From NCBI RefSeq assembly GCF_016482825.1, contig NZ_JAEMNV010000002.1, forward strand, positions 682,001-746,000: 64,000 bases of DNA, in the 5' to 3' direction. Position 1 is the stretch's first letter. Each line of letters opens with the position of its first letter. Positions 46,801 to 61,800 of this stretch are shown here, piece by piece. The stretch comes from Antrihabitans stalagmiti (GTDB taxonomy: Bacteria; Actinomycetota; Actinomycetes; Mycobacteriales; Mycobacteriaceae). The notes beneath the pieces were generated by a model, which was not told the DNA's origin, did not search any database, and worked only from the letters and a program-made list of their open reading frames with translations. The translations under genes and the position numbers were made by a program.

Positions 46801-49800
46801 TCGTCGGCGCCGAGCTCGAATTCCGCACGTTTCCAGACCAACTGGTTGACGATCGCGCCATGGCTCACCGCGACGCCCTTGGGGCGACCGGTGGAGCCCG
46901 ACGTGAAGATCACGTAGGCGGTATTGGCGGGCAGCAGAGCACCGAGGCGTTCACTGTCGCGAATAGGAGCGTCATCGAGATCGGACAGGTCGACGACGTC
47001 GACCCGGACGATAGCTGCGACTCGGTCGGTGGTGAATTCGTCACGCGCTGTGGTGAGTACACAGATCGGTGCGGCAGTCTCGAGGATGTAGTCGGTGCGG
47101 TCGGCAGGCTGGTCGGGATCGACCGGTACGTAGGCGCCGCCCGCCTTCGCGACGGCATACATGCCGACGACCAGATCGACCGATCGGCGCATCGCAAGTG
47201 CTACACGGTCCTCGGGCGTGACACCGGAGTCGATCAGGTATCGCGCGAGCCGGTTGACTCGAGAGTCGAACTGCGCGTAGGTAAGACGCTCGCCCTCGAA
47301 GACGACCGCTGTCGCGTCGGGCGTCGCCGCGACCTGGGCGTCGAACAACGACACCAACGTCGCCGGATCGACGTCGTGCTCGGTTGCGTTGCGAGCATCG
47401 AGCAGTGCAGCGCGCTCGGTGCTGTCGAGCAGATCGATGTCACCGATCACCGCGGTCGGGTCGGTCGTGATCGCGGTCAGGATGCGCACGAACCGATCGG
47501 CAAAACTTTGGACCGTCGACTCGTCGAAAAGATCTACAGCGTAGGTGATTTCGGCTGCGATCTCGCCGGGCGTGCCGTCTGCCGCTCGCTGGTCGGCGAG
47601 GGTGAACTGCACGTCGGTCTTGGCGAGTTGGGTGTCGAAGTCGACGACGCTGACATCGAGGCCGGGCAGGCGCAGCGCCGAGTCTGCGAGGTTCTGGAAC
47701 GACAGTCCGACCTGGAAGAGCGGATTGCGGGCCGTCGATCGGACCGGGTTGAGCACCTCCACGAGCCGCTCGAACGGCACGTCGGCGTTGGCGAATGCTT
47801 CGAGGTCGTGTTCGCGAACGCGGGCCAGCAGGTCCGCGAACGTGTCGGAGCCCTCCACACGTGTGCGGAACACCAAGGTGTTGACGAACATGCCGATCAG
47901 GTCGTCGAGCGCCTGTTCGCCGCGTCCCGCGATCGGCGTACCGACCGCGATGTCGTCGGTGCCCGACAGACGAGCCAGCAGCACGGACAGTGCCGAGTGC
48001 ATCACCATAAACAGCGATGCGTTGTTCCCGCGAGCAAGCGCGAGCAACTGCTGGTGGACGTCGGCGTCGATGGTGAACCGAAGAGCTCCACCGCGGAACG
48101 ACTGCACAGCAGGCCGCGGCCGGTCTGTCGGCAGCTCCAGCTGATCCGGCATACCGGACAACGCGTCGACCCAGTACGCAACCTGCTCGGCAGCAAGCGA
48201 ATCCGGGTCACCTTCGACACCGAGCACGTCGCGCTGCCACAGCGCGTAGTCCGCGTACTGCACCGGCAGCGGCGCCCAGTTCGGTGCGTCACCGTTGGTA
48301 CGAGCGGCGTAGGCAACCATGATGTCGCGGGTCAGCGGTCCCATCGACGCGCCGTCGGCGCAGACGTGGTGAACAACCATCGTCAGCACGTAGTCGCGCG
48401 TCGGCGAGCCTTCGATCTCCAGCAGCGCAACGTGCAGCGGAACCTCGGCGGTCACGTCGAACGTCGTGGACGCGATCTCGAATACCCGCGTGGGTAGCTG
48501 TGCTTCGGTGACAGCTTCCGGTACAAGCGGACGAACTACCTCGGCCGCGGGGAGGACGCGCTGGTACGGACCCTCGAGAGAGTCGGGATAGACCGTCCGC
48601 AGCGATTCGTGGCGTTCGATCAGGTCGCGCACGGCAGCTTCGAGTGCAGCGATGTCGAGGTCGCCGGTCATTCGAACGGCAACAGGAATGTTGTCGACGG
48701 CAGACTCGGTGTCGAACTGGTTCAGGAACCAATACCGTTGCTGCGCAGGCGACAACGGCAGGCGCTCGGGACGTGCGCCTGCAATCAGCGCAGGGCGGCG
48801 ACGACCGTTGCCGGTGTGCTGCGCTATGCGAGCAACGAGACCTGCGACGGTGGAGGCTTCGAACATTTCACGAACACCGACAGGTGTATCGAGCGCTGCG
48901 CTGAGGCGGGACACAACCTGCGTCGCGATGAGCGAGTTGCCACCGAGTTCGAAGAAGTCGTCGTCCAGACCGACTCGGTCAGCTCCGAGTACCTCCGCGA
49001 ACGTGTTCGCGACGATTTCCTCGATCGGGGTTGTCGGAGCACGGAACACCTTCGCCGCGAAGGTCGGCGCGGGCAACAGCTTTCGATCGAGCTTGCCACT
49101 GGCGTTGAGCGGAAGGTCGTCGAGTACGACGAACGCCGACGGCACCATGTACGCGGGCAGGACCGTGGTCAGTTCGGTCCGCAGGACTTCCGTATTCACA
49201 GCAGAGGTGTTCAAGGCAGATCCGACGACGTAGGCCACCAACTGGTCGCCAAGGTGCGCGTCGCCGCGCACCACGACGACGGCCTGCGCGACGGATTCCT
49301 GTGCCGTCAAAGCAGCTTCGATTTCGCCGAGTTCGATGCGCAGACCACGCAACTTCACCTGGAAATCGGTACGACCGATGTAGGACAACTCACCATCGGC
49401 CCGCCACGTGACAAGGTCACCCGTCCGATACATCCGCTCACCCACACCACCGAACGGATTGGCAACAAACCGATCCGCCGACAAATCCGGACGACCCACA
49501 TACCCACGAGCCAACTGCACACCCGCCAGATACAACTCACCCGCAACACCCACCGGCACCGGCCGCAACCGCGAATCCAACACCAACACAGCCGTGTTGA
49601 ACACCGGCGCACCAATAGGCACCGCCACCGTGTCCGCATCCACAACCTCGTGGAACGTCACATCCACCGCAGCCTCGGTCGGACCGTACAGATTGTGCAA
49701 CCGAGCACCGGTCAACGCACGCAACCGATGAGCAGTCTTCGCAGGCAACGCCTCACCCGACGCGAACACCTGCTGCAGCGAGGTGCAATTGTCGACACCT

Positions 49801-52800
49801 GGCGCTGCGACGAACACCGCAAGCATCGAGGGCACGAAGTGCGCCGTCGTCACCGAATGTTCGACGATCACATCGCGCAGGTAGGCGGGATCGCGGTGAC
49901 CGTCGGGACGAGCAACCACCAACCGCGCACCAACCTGCAACGGCCAGAAGAACTCCCACACCGACACATCGAACGTCACAGGCGTCTTCTGCAACACCAC
50001 ATCCGAGGAACCCAACCCGTACGCCGACTGCATCCACACCAAACGGTTCACGATCGCGCCATGCGAAACCGCAACACCCTTCGGCCGACCCGTCGAACCC
50101 GACGTAAAGATCACATACGCCGTATTCGACGGCGACAACGCCGCCGACCGCTCCTCCGCAGCAACCGGACCAGCATCGAAACCGGACAAATCAAGCTCAT
50201 CGATCCGCACCGCGCCCGCAACATCGACCTCGTCACCCGAAGTCGTCAACACACAGACCGGTCGCGCAGTCTCGAGAATGTATTGCGTCCGCTCCGCGGG
50301 ATGGTCCGGATCCAACGGCACATATGCACCACCGGCAACCGTCACCGCATACATACCGACAACCAGATCCACCGACCGTCGCATCCCCAACGCAACGAAC
50401 GACTCCGGACCCACACCTACCGACATCAGATACCGGGCAAGCCTATTGACCCGCGCAGCGAACTCCGCATACGTCAGGTCGACACCCTCGAACGACAACG
50501 CAATCGCCGACGAGTGTTCGACAACAGCAGCGGTGAACATCGACACCAACGTTGCCGACGAATCAACCTCGTACGCAGTCGAATTCCACTCCTCGACAAC
50601 CTTCTTGCGCTCGGCGGCGGAGAGGATGTCCAGTTCGCCGACCGGAGTGTTCTGGTCGGCGAGCGCTCCGTCGAGGAGTCGCACGAATCGGTCGGCGAAT
50701 CCTGCGACCGTCGAAGCATCGAACAGGTCCGTTGCGTACACGAAGTTCGTTGTGGCTCCGACCGGTTCGCCGTTGGCGTCGAACTTCTCGACGACCTCGA
50801 CCGCTAGGTCGAACTTTGCGACCTGTGCGTCGAATTCGACGCCACTGACCCGCAGGCCAGGCAACTCGAGTTCTGTCTGGCCGGTGTTCTGGAAGGTGAG
50901 CATGACCTGGAACAGCGGATGCCGCGCCTGGGAGCGGGCGGGATTGAGTATCTCGACGAGACGCTCGAACGGCAGGTCGGCGTGACCGAACGCGCCGATG
51001 TCCGTTTCGCGAACGGCGGCAAGCAGTTCCGCGAAGGTGCGACCACCGTCGACGGCGGTCCGCAGCACGAGTGTGTTGACGAACATGCCGATCACATCGT
51101 CGAGCGCTTGCTCGCCACGGCCCGCGACGGGTGTACCGATCGCGATGTCGTCCTGTCCCGACAGTCGGGCGAGAACAACTGCGAGCGCACCGTGGACGAC
51201 CATAAACGGCGTCACACCGCGTTCGCGCGCAACTCGACGTAGCCGGGTGTGCAACTCTTCGCCGATCTCGAACGTATGCGTCGCACCGACGTAGCTCGCG
51301 GCGACAGGTCGCGGTCGATCGGACGGCAGTTCGAGTTGATCGGGCAGGCCTGCCAGACCGTCGGTCCAGTACTGCGCCTGCTGCGAGATCAGGGAACTCG
51401 GGTCCGACTCGGAACCTAGCACGTCGCGCTGCCACAGCGCGAAGTCCGCGTACTGCACCGGAAGCGGTGTCCACGTGGGCATTTCACCGGACACACGCGA
51501 GGCGTACGCAACCATGACGTCGCGAGCCAGTGGTCCCATCGACCAGGCGTCGCCCGAGATGTGGTGCACGACAACGACAAGGACATGCTCGGCGGTGGGC
51601 ACCGTCGAACCGTTGGACCCCGTTGGCTCGACGCGGAATACCCGCGCGCGAACCGGCACCTCTGCGGCAACGTCGAATCCGGTGCCGATGATCGACGTGA
51701 CTGCGCCGAGCAGGTCGGCCTGCGCCACTGTGATCGGAGTCAGGTCGGGTACTACCTGGACGGCCGGCAGCACAACCTGGGCAGGCATGCCGTCGTAGTC
51801 GGGGTAGACGGTGCGCAGCGACTCGTGCCGATCGATGACGTCGGCGACAGCTGCCTGTAGCGCGACCACATCCAGAGCACCGGTCAGGCGGATCGCCACC
51901 GGGATGTTGTTGACTGCGGACTCGGGCTCGAACCGGTTGAGGAACCACATCCGTTGCTGTGCAAGCGACAGCGGGATTCGGTCGGGCCGGACCCGCGGCG
52001 CGAGTTCGGCTCTGGCACCGACACCCGCGTGTGATTCGACCCGCGCGGCGAGCCCTGCGACGGTCGTTGCCTCGAACAGCGTGCGCACTGCGACACGGGT
52101 GTCGAGTGCGGCGCCGAGTCGTGCGACAACCTGCGTCGCAATCAGCGAGTTGCCGCCGAGAGCGAAGAAGTCGTCGTCGCGACCGACCTGTGCGATGCCG
52201 AGCACGTCGGCGAACACCGCTGCCACGATTTCTTCGACGGGCGTGGTCGGAGCGCGGAACGAGCGTGCTTCGAAGACCGGTTCCGGCAACGCCTTTCGAT
52301 CGAGCTTGCCGGAGGTGTTCAGCGGGAACTCGTCGAGGACGACGATCGCCGACGGCACCATGTACGACGGCAGGAGTTGGGTCAGCTCGGCCGTCAACTG
52401 GCCAGGCTCTGGCGCGGAGCCTGGTGTCGGCACGATGTAGCCGACGAGCTGATCACCCGTCGCGGTCGACATGACAACAGCTGCAGACTGATTCACCTGC
52501 GACGACGTCAGCAGAGCCGTCTCGATCTCGCCGAGTTCGATGCGCTGGCCACGGAACTTCACCTGGAAGTCGGTGCGACCGATGTATTCGAGCACGCCGT
52601 CCGCACGCCACGTGACGAGGTCACCGGTGCGGTACATACGAGCGGTTCCACTCACGCCCGCGAACGGGTTGGCAACGAACCGGTCGGCAGTCAGATCCGG
52701 CCGCGACACGTAGCCGCGGGCGAGCTGCGCACCACTGAGGTAGAGCTCGCCGGGAACTCCGTCCGGCACCGGATGCAGTCGGGAGTCGAGTACGAAGACC

Positions 52801-55800
52801 TGCGAGTTCCACTCGGGAACACCGATGGGCACCGATTGCCCGGTCTCCCCCGCGGCGGGCCAGTAGGTGATCGACACGGCGGCCTCGGTCGGGCCGTACA
52901 GGTTGTGCAGCCCGGCAGAGCTCACGCGGGCAAACGACGCAACCGTCTCCGGCGGCAGTGCCTCGCCGATGACGAACACGTGCCGAAGGGTGGTCAGCGA
53001 CTCCGCGGACACATGTGCGGCGAAGACGGACAGCATCGACGGAACGAAGTCGGTGATCGTAATACGCTGCGCAGCAATCGTATCTGCGACATAGGCGGGA
53101 TCGCGGTGACCGTCGTTCGTCGCGACAACCAGCGTCGCGCCGACACGCAGCGGCATGAAGTAGCCCCACAGCGAGACGTCGAACGTCGTCGCGGTCTTTT
53201 GCAGGTACGCGTCCGTTGCATCGAGTTGGTACTCGGACTGCATCCATTCGAGCTGGTTCACGATTGCGGCATGGCTGACCGCGACGCCCTTCGGCCGACC
53301 GGTCGAACCCGACGTGAAGATGGCGTATGCGGGATGGTCCGCCCGCACGGTGCCGACACGCTCGTCGTCGGTGACGGGCTCGGTCGAAACACCCTCGGTG
53401 GCAACGGTATCGATTGCGATGAGCGGCACCGATCCGGCGCCGTCGAACGCGTCACGTGAGGTCGTCAGGACACACACCGGCTGTGCGGTATCGAGGATGT
53501 GAGCGATGCGCTCCGCCGGATGATCCGGATCCAACGGCACCCACGCTCCGCCTGCACGCACGATGGCATACATACCTGCGACCAGGTCGATCGAGCGCCG
53601 AATCGCCAGTCCTACCAACGACTCCGGGCCGACACCCTGCGCGATCAAGATACGGGCGAGCTGGGAAACACGGGCGTCGAATTCGGCGTAGGTCACCGAT
53701 TCGCCCTCGAAGACAACCGCAGGAGCATCCGGTGTCGCGCGTACCTGCGCGTCGAAACCGTCGAGCAGAAGCACGTTCTCGACTGCGTGCGCTGTCGCGT
53801 TGCGCTCGCGCAACAGGACTCCGTGCTCCACCTGGTCGAGCACGGCGATGTCGCCGACTCGAACAGCAGGATCCGAAACCACACCGTCGAGCACCCGCAC
53901 GAACCGCTCGGCGATGCCCGCAACCGACGACTCGTCGAACAGGTCCAGGGCATAGATGATTTCGGTGATCATCCCGGCAGGCTCGCCGTTGGCGTCGACC
54001 GTCTCGGTGAGAATCACCTGCAGATCGAAGTTCGACACCTTGCTGGTCAGTTCGATACCGCTGACACTGAGTCCCGGCAGCTCGAGCGCACGCTGACCCG
54101 CGTTCTGGAACGACAGCAGCACCTGGAACAACGGATGCCGCGCCTGCGATCGAGCAGGATTGAGTACCTCGACAAGTCGTTCGAACGGCACGTCCGCGTG
54201 GCCGAACGCCGCGAGATCGGTTTCGCGTACGGACGTCAGCACGTCGGTGAACGGTGCCGCGGAGTCGATCTGCGACCGCAAGACCAGTGTGTTGACGAAC
54301 ATGCCGATCAGATCGTCGAGTGCACGTTCGCCACGACCCGCGACAGGCGTTCCGATGGCGATGTCACCGGTACCCGACAGCCGCGCCAACAGCACCGCGA
54401 GCGCGGCGTGCGTGACCATGAACAACGTCGCGTTGCGTTCCCGCGCAAGTTCGGCCAGGTGCCTGTGTGTCTCGGCGGGAATGTCGAAGGTGTAGGTCTC
54501 ACCGCGACCGGTTGCCACCGCAGGCCGGGCACGATCGGCAGGTAGATCGAGTTGATCCGGGACGCCGCGCAATGCCTGCGTCCAGTACTCGACCTGACGC
54601 GCGATCAACGACTCCGGATCGTCTTCGAAGCCGAGGACGTCGCGCTGCCACAGTGTGTAGTCCGCGTATTGCACTGCCAGCGGTGTCCAGGCAGGCTCGC
54701 CACCGTCGACACGAGCGGAGTAGGCAGTCATGACATCGCGGGTGAGCGGTCCCATGGAGAAGCCGTCTGCCGAGATGTGATGCACGACAAGGGCGAGCAC
54801 ATGTTCGGTCGGACTGATCTCGAACAGCCTGGCGCGGAACGGCACCTCTGCCGATACGTCGAATCCGGTGAGGACCAACTCTGCGATACGGCTTGGCAGC
54901 TCGGCTTCCGACGCCTCGATCGGGGACAGATCCGGGATGACCCGTGCCGTCGGAACGGTGACCTGATAGGGCGTTCCGTCGACCTCCGGATACAGCGTCC
55001 GCAACGACTCGTGGCGGGCAAGCACATCGGCGACCGCGATCTGTAGCGCTTGCCGATCGAGCAGTCCCGACAATCGAACCGCGACCGGGATGTTGTTGAC
55101 TGCCGACGCGCTGTCGAAGCGGTTGAGGAACCACATCCGTTGCTGCGCAAGCGATAGCGGGATGCGCTCGGGTCGTTCCTGCGGTACCAGGGCGGCACGT
55201 GCACCCGCACCTGCATGCGACTCGGCGCGGGCGGCGAGCGCCACGACGGTCGGTGCTTCGAACAGTTCACGAACGCCGATCTGCGCGTCGAGCGCGGCAG
55301 ACAGGCGAGCGACCACTCGGGTTGCCACAAGCGAGTTGCCGCCGAGGGCGAAGAAGTCGTCGTCGAGTCCGACGCGCGGGGTGCCGAGCACCTCGGCGAA
55401 CGTGTTGGCGACGATCTCTTCGACCGGTGTCGTCGGCGCGCGGAATACCTTCGCTTCGAATACCGGTGCAGGCAACGCTTTTCGATCGAGCTTGCCGCTG
55501 GCATTGAGCGGCAGTTCGTCGAGCACGACGAACGCCGACGGCACCATGTACGCGGGCAGACCGTTGCCGAGTTCGTCGCGAACAGCATCGACGTCGGGTG
55601 CGGTGCCAGATTCGGCAACGATGTAGCCGACGAGTTGATCGCCGGTCCGAGGATCGGAACGGACGACGACGACTGCGTCCCGCACGGCGTCCTGTGCAGT
55701 GAGTGCGGCCTCGATTTCGCCGAGCTCGATGCGCAGACCACGCAACTTCACCTGGAAATCGGTACGACCGATGTACTCCAACTCACCATCGGCACGCCAC

Positions 55801-58800
55801 GTGACAAGGTCACCCGTCCGATACATCCGCTCACCCGGACCACCGAACGGATTGGCAACAAACCGATCCGCCGACAGATCCGGACGACCCACATACCCAC
55901 GAGCCAACTGCACACCCGCCAGATACAACTCACCCGCAACGCCCACCGGCACCGGACGCAACCGCGAATCCAACACCAACACAGCCGTGTTGAACACCGG
56001 CGCACCAATAGGCACCGCCACCGTGTCCGCGTCCACAACCTCGTGGAACGTCACATCCACCGCAGCCTCGGTCGGACCGTACAGATTGTGCAACCGCGCA
56101 CCGGTCAACGCACGCAACCGATGAGCAGTCTTCGCAGGCAACGCCTCACCCGAGGCGAACACCTGCCGCAACGGACTGCCCTGCTCGATCTCGTTGTCGA
56201 CGAGGTAGGACACGAACACCGACATCATCGAGGGCACGAAGTGCGCCGTCGTGACGCCCTCCGCCCGAACGATGTCGTCCAGGTAGGCGGGATCGCGGTG
56301 ACCGTCGGGACGAGCAACCACCAACCGCGCACCAACCTGCAACGGCCAGAAGAACTCCCACACCGACACATCGAACGTCGCAGGCGTCTTCTGCAACACC
56401 ACATCCGAGGAACCCAAACCGTACGCAGACTGCATCCACACCAAACGGTTCACGATCGCGTCATGCGAAACCGCAACACCCTTCGGCCGACCCGTCGAAC
56501 CCGACGTGAAGATCACATACGCCGTATTCGACGGCGACAACGAAGCCGACCGCTCCTCCGCAGCAACCGGCGCAGCATCGAAACCGGACAAATCAAGCTC
56601 GTCGATCCGCACCGCGCCGGCAACGTCGACCGCGTCACCCGAGGTCGTCAACACACAGACCGGTCGCGCAGTCTCGAGAATGTATTGCGTCCGCTCCGCA
56701 GGATGATCCGGATCCAACGGCACATACGCACCACCGGCAACCGTCACCGCATACATACCGACAACCAGATCCACCGACCGCCGCATCCCCAACGCAACGA
56801 ACGACTCCGGACCAACACCCACCGACATCAAATACCGGGCAAGCCTATTGACCCGCGCAGCGAACTCCGCATAGGACAGGTCCACACCCTCGAACGACAA
56901 CGCCACCGCCGACGGATGCTCGACAACAGCAGCGGCGAACATCGACACCAACGTCGCCGACGAATCAACCTCGTACGCAGTCGAATTCCACTCCTCGACA
57001 ACCTGCTTGCGCTCGGCGGCGTCGAGTAGCTCGATGTCGCCGACTGCGGCAGCCGGGTTCGCGGTGATCGAATCGATGACGCGGACCAGACGATCCGCGA
57101 TTGCACGGACGGCATTGTCGTCGAACAGATCTCGCAGGTAGCCTGCCCGAATACGCAGCTTTGTATCGAGTTGCGCAATCAGGGTAAGCGGGTAGTGCGT
57201 CGCGTCGTTCGCGTCGATGCCGTCGACCGACATGCCGTCGATCGCTGCAGCCTGCGCACTGATGCCTGCCGCGTCGACGGGGTAGGACTCGAAGACGACG
57301 AGGGTGTCGAACAACCCACCGACGCCGGCGGCAGCCTGGATGTCGGCGAGGCCGACGTAGTGGTGATCCAGCAGATCCGCCTGCTCACCCTGAATTCTGG
57401 TGAGCACGGCGCTTGCCGTCTCGGCTGCGTCGAACCGGACTCGAACCGGGACCGTGTTGATGAAGAGTCCGACCATCGACTCGACGCCGGAGAGGTCGGC
57501 GGGTCGACCCGACACCGTCGTACCGAACACGACGTCGTCGCGACCGGTGATGCGCGCCAACAGAATTCCCCATGCCGTCTGCAGGACGGTATTGGCGGTG
57601 ACGCCGAGCTCAGCGGCGAGTGCGGACAGCTTGGCAGTCTGCTGCTCGTCGAGTTCGAACAGGTACTCACCGGCAAGCGCGGTGATCTGCCTGCTGGAAT
57701 CCATGGGCGCCAACAGGGTTGGTTCGGACACGCCGACGAGCGCGTGCCGCCACGCCTGCTCCGATGCTGCCTTGTCCTGGACCGACACCCATTCGAGGAA
57801 CGTGCGGTAGGCCCGGACGGGCGGCAGCATCGAACTGTCGCCGCGGACGGCGTACAGCACGAGCAGGTCCTTCATCAGCAGCGGCATCGACCAGCCGTCG
57901 AGCAGGATGTGGTGGTTGGTGACGATCAGCTGCCACTTGTCGGTCTCGACGCGAACAAGGGTGAACCTGATCAGTGGCGGTTGTGTGAGATCGAAACGTG
58001 CAGCCCGATCGTCGGCAAGTATCCGTTCGAATTCGACGGCCCTGTCGGCGTCGTCGAGACGAACGAGATCGAAGTCCGTCCACGGTGTCTCGACCGCTTC
58101 GAGGACGACCTGCACCGCGTTGCCTGCGACGTCGGTGACAAATGCGGTCCGCAGGTTGGCGTAGCGATCGAGCATCGCTTCGGCAGCCGAGCGCAGGCGA
58201 CGACCGTCGACCGAACCACTCAGCGACAGGACGATTTGCGACGTGTAGACGTCGACCGAGGTCACCGCGAGGAGCGCGTGGAACATCAGGCCCGCCTGCA
58301 GCGGCGACAACGGCCACGCGTCGGTCAGTGCGGGATAACGATGCTCCCATTTCTCGATGTCGCCCTGGGTTACGTCGACAAGGGTGAGGTCGGACGGCGT
58401 CCGGCCACCCGCCTCGGCGCTACCGGCATGGCGCGCAACGGCTTCCAGCGCCTCGACCCACAGGTGTGCGAGTTCGTCGACATCGGCACGATCGAGCAAG
58501 GTCTCCGGGTAGCCGAAGTTGGCCGACAACGTGCCGCCGACGACGATCGCGTTGATGTCGAGCGGTGCCATCGCAGGCATGTCCGCATCGGGCTGCGCGA
58601 CGAGGTCACCGAGGTCTGCTGCCGGGATCCAGCCGAATCCGGCCAACTGCTCCGGAATGTCGGACGCCGAGATCTGTCCGAGGTAGTTGAAGCTCACCTG
58701 GCCGGGCAGGCGCACCGGTAGCTCGGCGGCCGCATCGTCGTTGAGGTAGCGCAGCAGGCCGTAGCCGATGCCCTTGTCCGGCACCGAGAGCAACGCTTCC

Positions 58801-61800
58801 TTGGCCGCCTTGATGGCCGACCCCATGGCAGGACCACCCGCGAACGCGTCGTCGACGTCCACGCCGGCGATATCGAATCTGACGGGGAAGATCGCGGTGA
58901 ACCAGCCGACCGTGCGCGACAGATCTGCGCCGGGAACGACCTCTTCCTCGCGACCGTGTCCTTCGAGACGAATCAGTGCGGAGTTTTCGTGCACCCCACG
59001 ACGGGCGCGCCACTTCGTGACCGCCAGCGCCAATGCTGCGAGTAGCGCGTCGTTGACACCACCGTGATAGAGCGCGGGAACCGTTGTGAGCAAGGACTTG
59101 GTGACATGCGCGGACACCTCGACCCGAACCTTGCGAACGACCGAGGCAAGGTCGACGTCGGGATCGAGCGCACGCGGACCGACCAGCGGATCGGGTCCGT
59201 CGACGATGTGTCGCCACATCGGCAATTCGGCGACCCGTGCGTCGTCGACGGCACGCTCGCCGAGCGCGTGTGCCCACCGGCGCATGGACGTTCCCGGTTC
59301 GGCAAGGACGGGAGTCTGGCCGGAGGACAGTTGTGCCCACGCGGTCACGAAGTCCGGCACCAGGATTCGCCAGGAGACGCCGTCGACGGCGAGGTGGTGC
59401 GCGGCGACGATCAGTCGGCCCGATCGCGGTGCGCCACCGTCGGTGGTCGCCGGATCCAGCCAGCCGAACTGCACGACAACGCCATTGGCAGGGTCGAGGC
59501 CGCCGAGTGCGGAATCCAAAGCGTCCGTTGCAAGTTCGGTGAACGCACCAGCATCGATGGACGGATCGAATTCGGTCCGGGTCACCAAAGAATCGGCGTC
59601 GACGGCACCGGCAGGCAATACCTCGAGCTGCCATTCGCCCGCATCGTCACGGTGCAGCTTCGACCGCAACATGTCATGACGGTCGATCACGGCCGCGACA
59701 GTTGCCACGACGTTGGCGCGGTCGATGCCGATCGGCAGTTCCAGCACCAGCGTCTGGTTGAAGCGGTCGAAGCTGCCACCGCGCTCGGCCATAAACCGGA
59801 CGACAGGTGGGAGCGGCATCGTGCCGACGCCGCCACCCGGAAGTTCGGCCAGCGTGACGGGTGCGGCACTCGACGGATCGGCGACCTCGGCGACCGACGC
59901 GAGGCCTGCGACGGTGCGCTGCTCGAAGACGTGCCGCGGGCTGAAGATGACACCCCGGGCCTTTGCTCGCGAGACCAGTTGGATCGACACGATGCTGTCG
60001 CCGCCGAGCGCGAAGAACGAATCGTCGACGCCGACGCGATCGAGGCCGAGCACCTCCGCGAAGATGTCGGCGATCGTCTGCTCGACCGGTGTGCGTGGTG
60101 CACGGAATGCGACGTCGGCCGCGAACACCGGTTCGGGCAGTGCGGCACGGTCGAGTTTGCCGACGGGGGTCAGCGGAATTCGGTCCAGCACCATGATCGA
60201 GGCGGGGACCATGTAGGAAGGCAGCCGCTCCCCCACCGCGGCGGACAACGCTGCGACGTCGATCGAATTGCCAGGCGTTGCAACGACATAGGACACCAGC
60301 GACACTGCGCCGGTCGAACTCTTGTGACCGACCGTCGTCGCGAAGTCGACTGTCTCGTCGGCGGCGAGGGCCGCGTCGATCTCGCCGAGTTCGATGCGGA
60401 AACCACGGACCTTGACCTGGAAGTCGCTGCGGCCGACGTATTCGACGGTCCGGTCCGAGGTCCAGCGCACGACGTCGCCGGTGCGGTACATCCTGGCACC
60501 GGCTTCGTCGGTCGCATCGCCGTACGGATTCGCGACGAACCGCTCGGCACTCAGGCCCGGGCGCGCGTGATAGCCGCGAGCGAGTTGGACGCCCGACAGA
60601 TAGAGCTCACCTGCGACGCCCACCGGAACGGGACGCAACCGCGAGTCGAGAACGAGTGACCGCATGCCACGGATCGGTCCGCCGATGGTGACCGTCTCGC
60701 CGACCAGCAACGGTGCGCTGATGTTGGTCATGATGGTGGTCTCGGTAGGACCGTAGCCGTTGAAGAACTCGCGTTTTCCTGCGGCATCCGTTGCTGCCCA
60801 GCGTGATACGAGTTCGGGAGGGCAGGCCTCGCCGCCGGCGACCACAACACGGAGGTCGTCGATACCGGTCGGATCGACCGATGCGAGGGCGGCGGGTGTG
60901 ATGAACGCGTGGGTTACGTGCGTGCGCCGCAACAGGTCCGCGAGTTCGTCGCCACCGTAGATGGTCGGCGGTGCGACAACCAGGGTCGCGCCTGCGCCGA
61001 CTGCCAGCAGCAACTCGAGCATCGACGCGTCGAAACTCGGCGATGCGAAGTGCAAGGCTCGTGATTCGGGCGTGATCGAGTAACGCTCGACCTGCTCGGC
61101 GCTGAAGTTCGCCAGGCCGGAATGCGTGACGACGACGCCCTTCGGCTTCCCGGTCGAGCCCGAGGTGTAGATGACGAAGGCCGGATGATCGGTACGCAAC
61201 GTACGAACCCGGTCTGCTGCGGTGACGGGCTCTGCCGATGTGGCACTTGCCTGTTCGAGCAAGGCTGGATCGTCGAGCAGCAACCACTCGACCGAGTCCG
61301 AGAGGTCACCGCGTGCGGACGCGACAGTCAGACCGACCGTTGCCCCCGAATCGGTAACCATGTGCTCGATGCGATCGGCAGGGTAATTCGGGTCGATCGG
61401 GACGAACGCCGCCCCGGTCTTGGCAACGGCCCAGCTCGCGAGCACCGACTCGGTGGACCGCTTGATGCCGAGCGCAACAAGATCCTCGGGACCGACACCT
61501 CGATCGATCAGCAAGCGCGCCAATCGATTCGAGCGCTCATCGAGCTCGCGATATGTCGTCTCTTCGCCTTCGAAGACCACTGCGGTCCGAGCAGGATCCA
61601 AGGCCGCGGCAGCGGCCAGCAGATCGGCAAGCGTGCGCGGTTCGACCGTGGCGCCACCGGCGCGGGTGACCAGATCGGCACGTTCGGCTTCGTCGAGCAC
61701 ATCGATCTGCGCGACCGATACGGCCGGATCGGCCGCGACCGCACCGAGCACCCGAAGCCACCGCTGCGCGAACAGGGCGATGGTCGACTCGTCGAACAGG

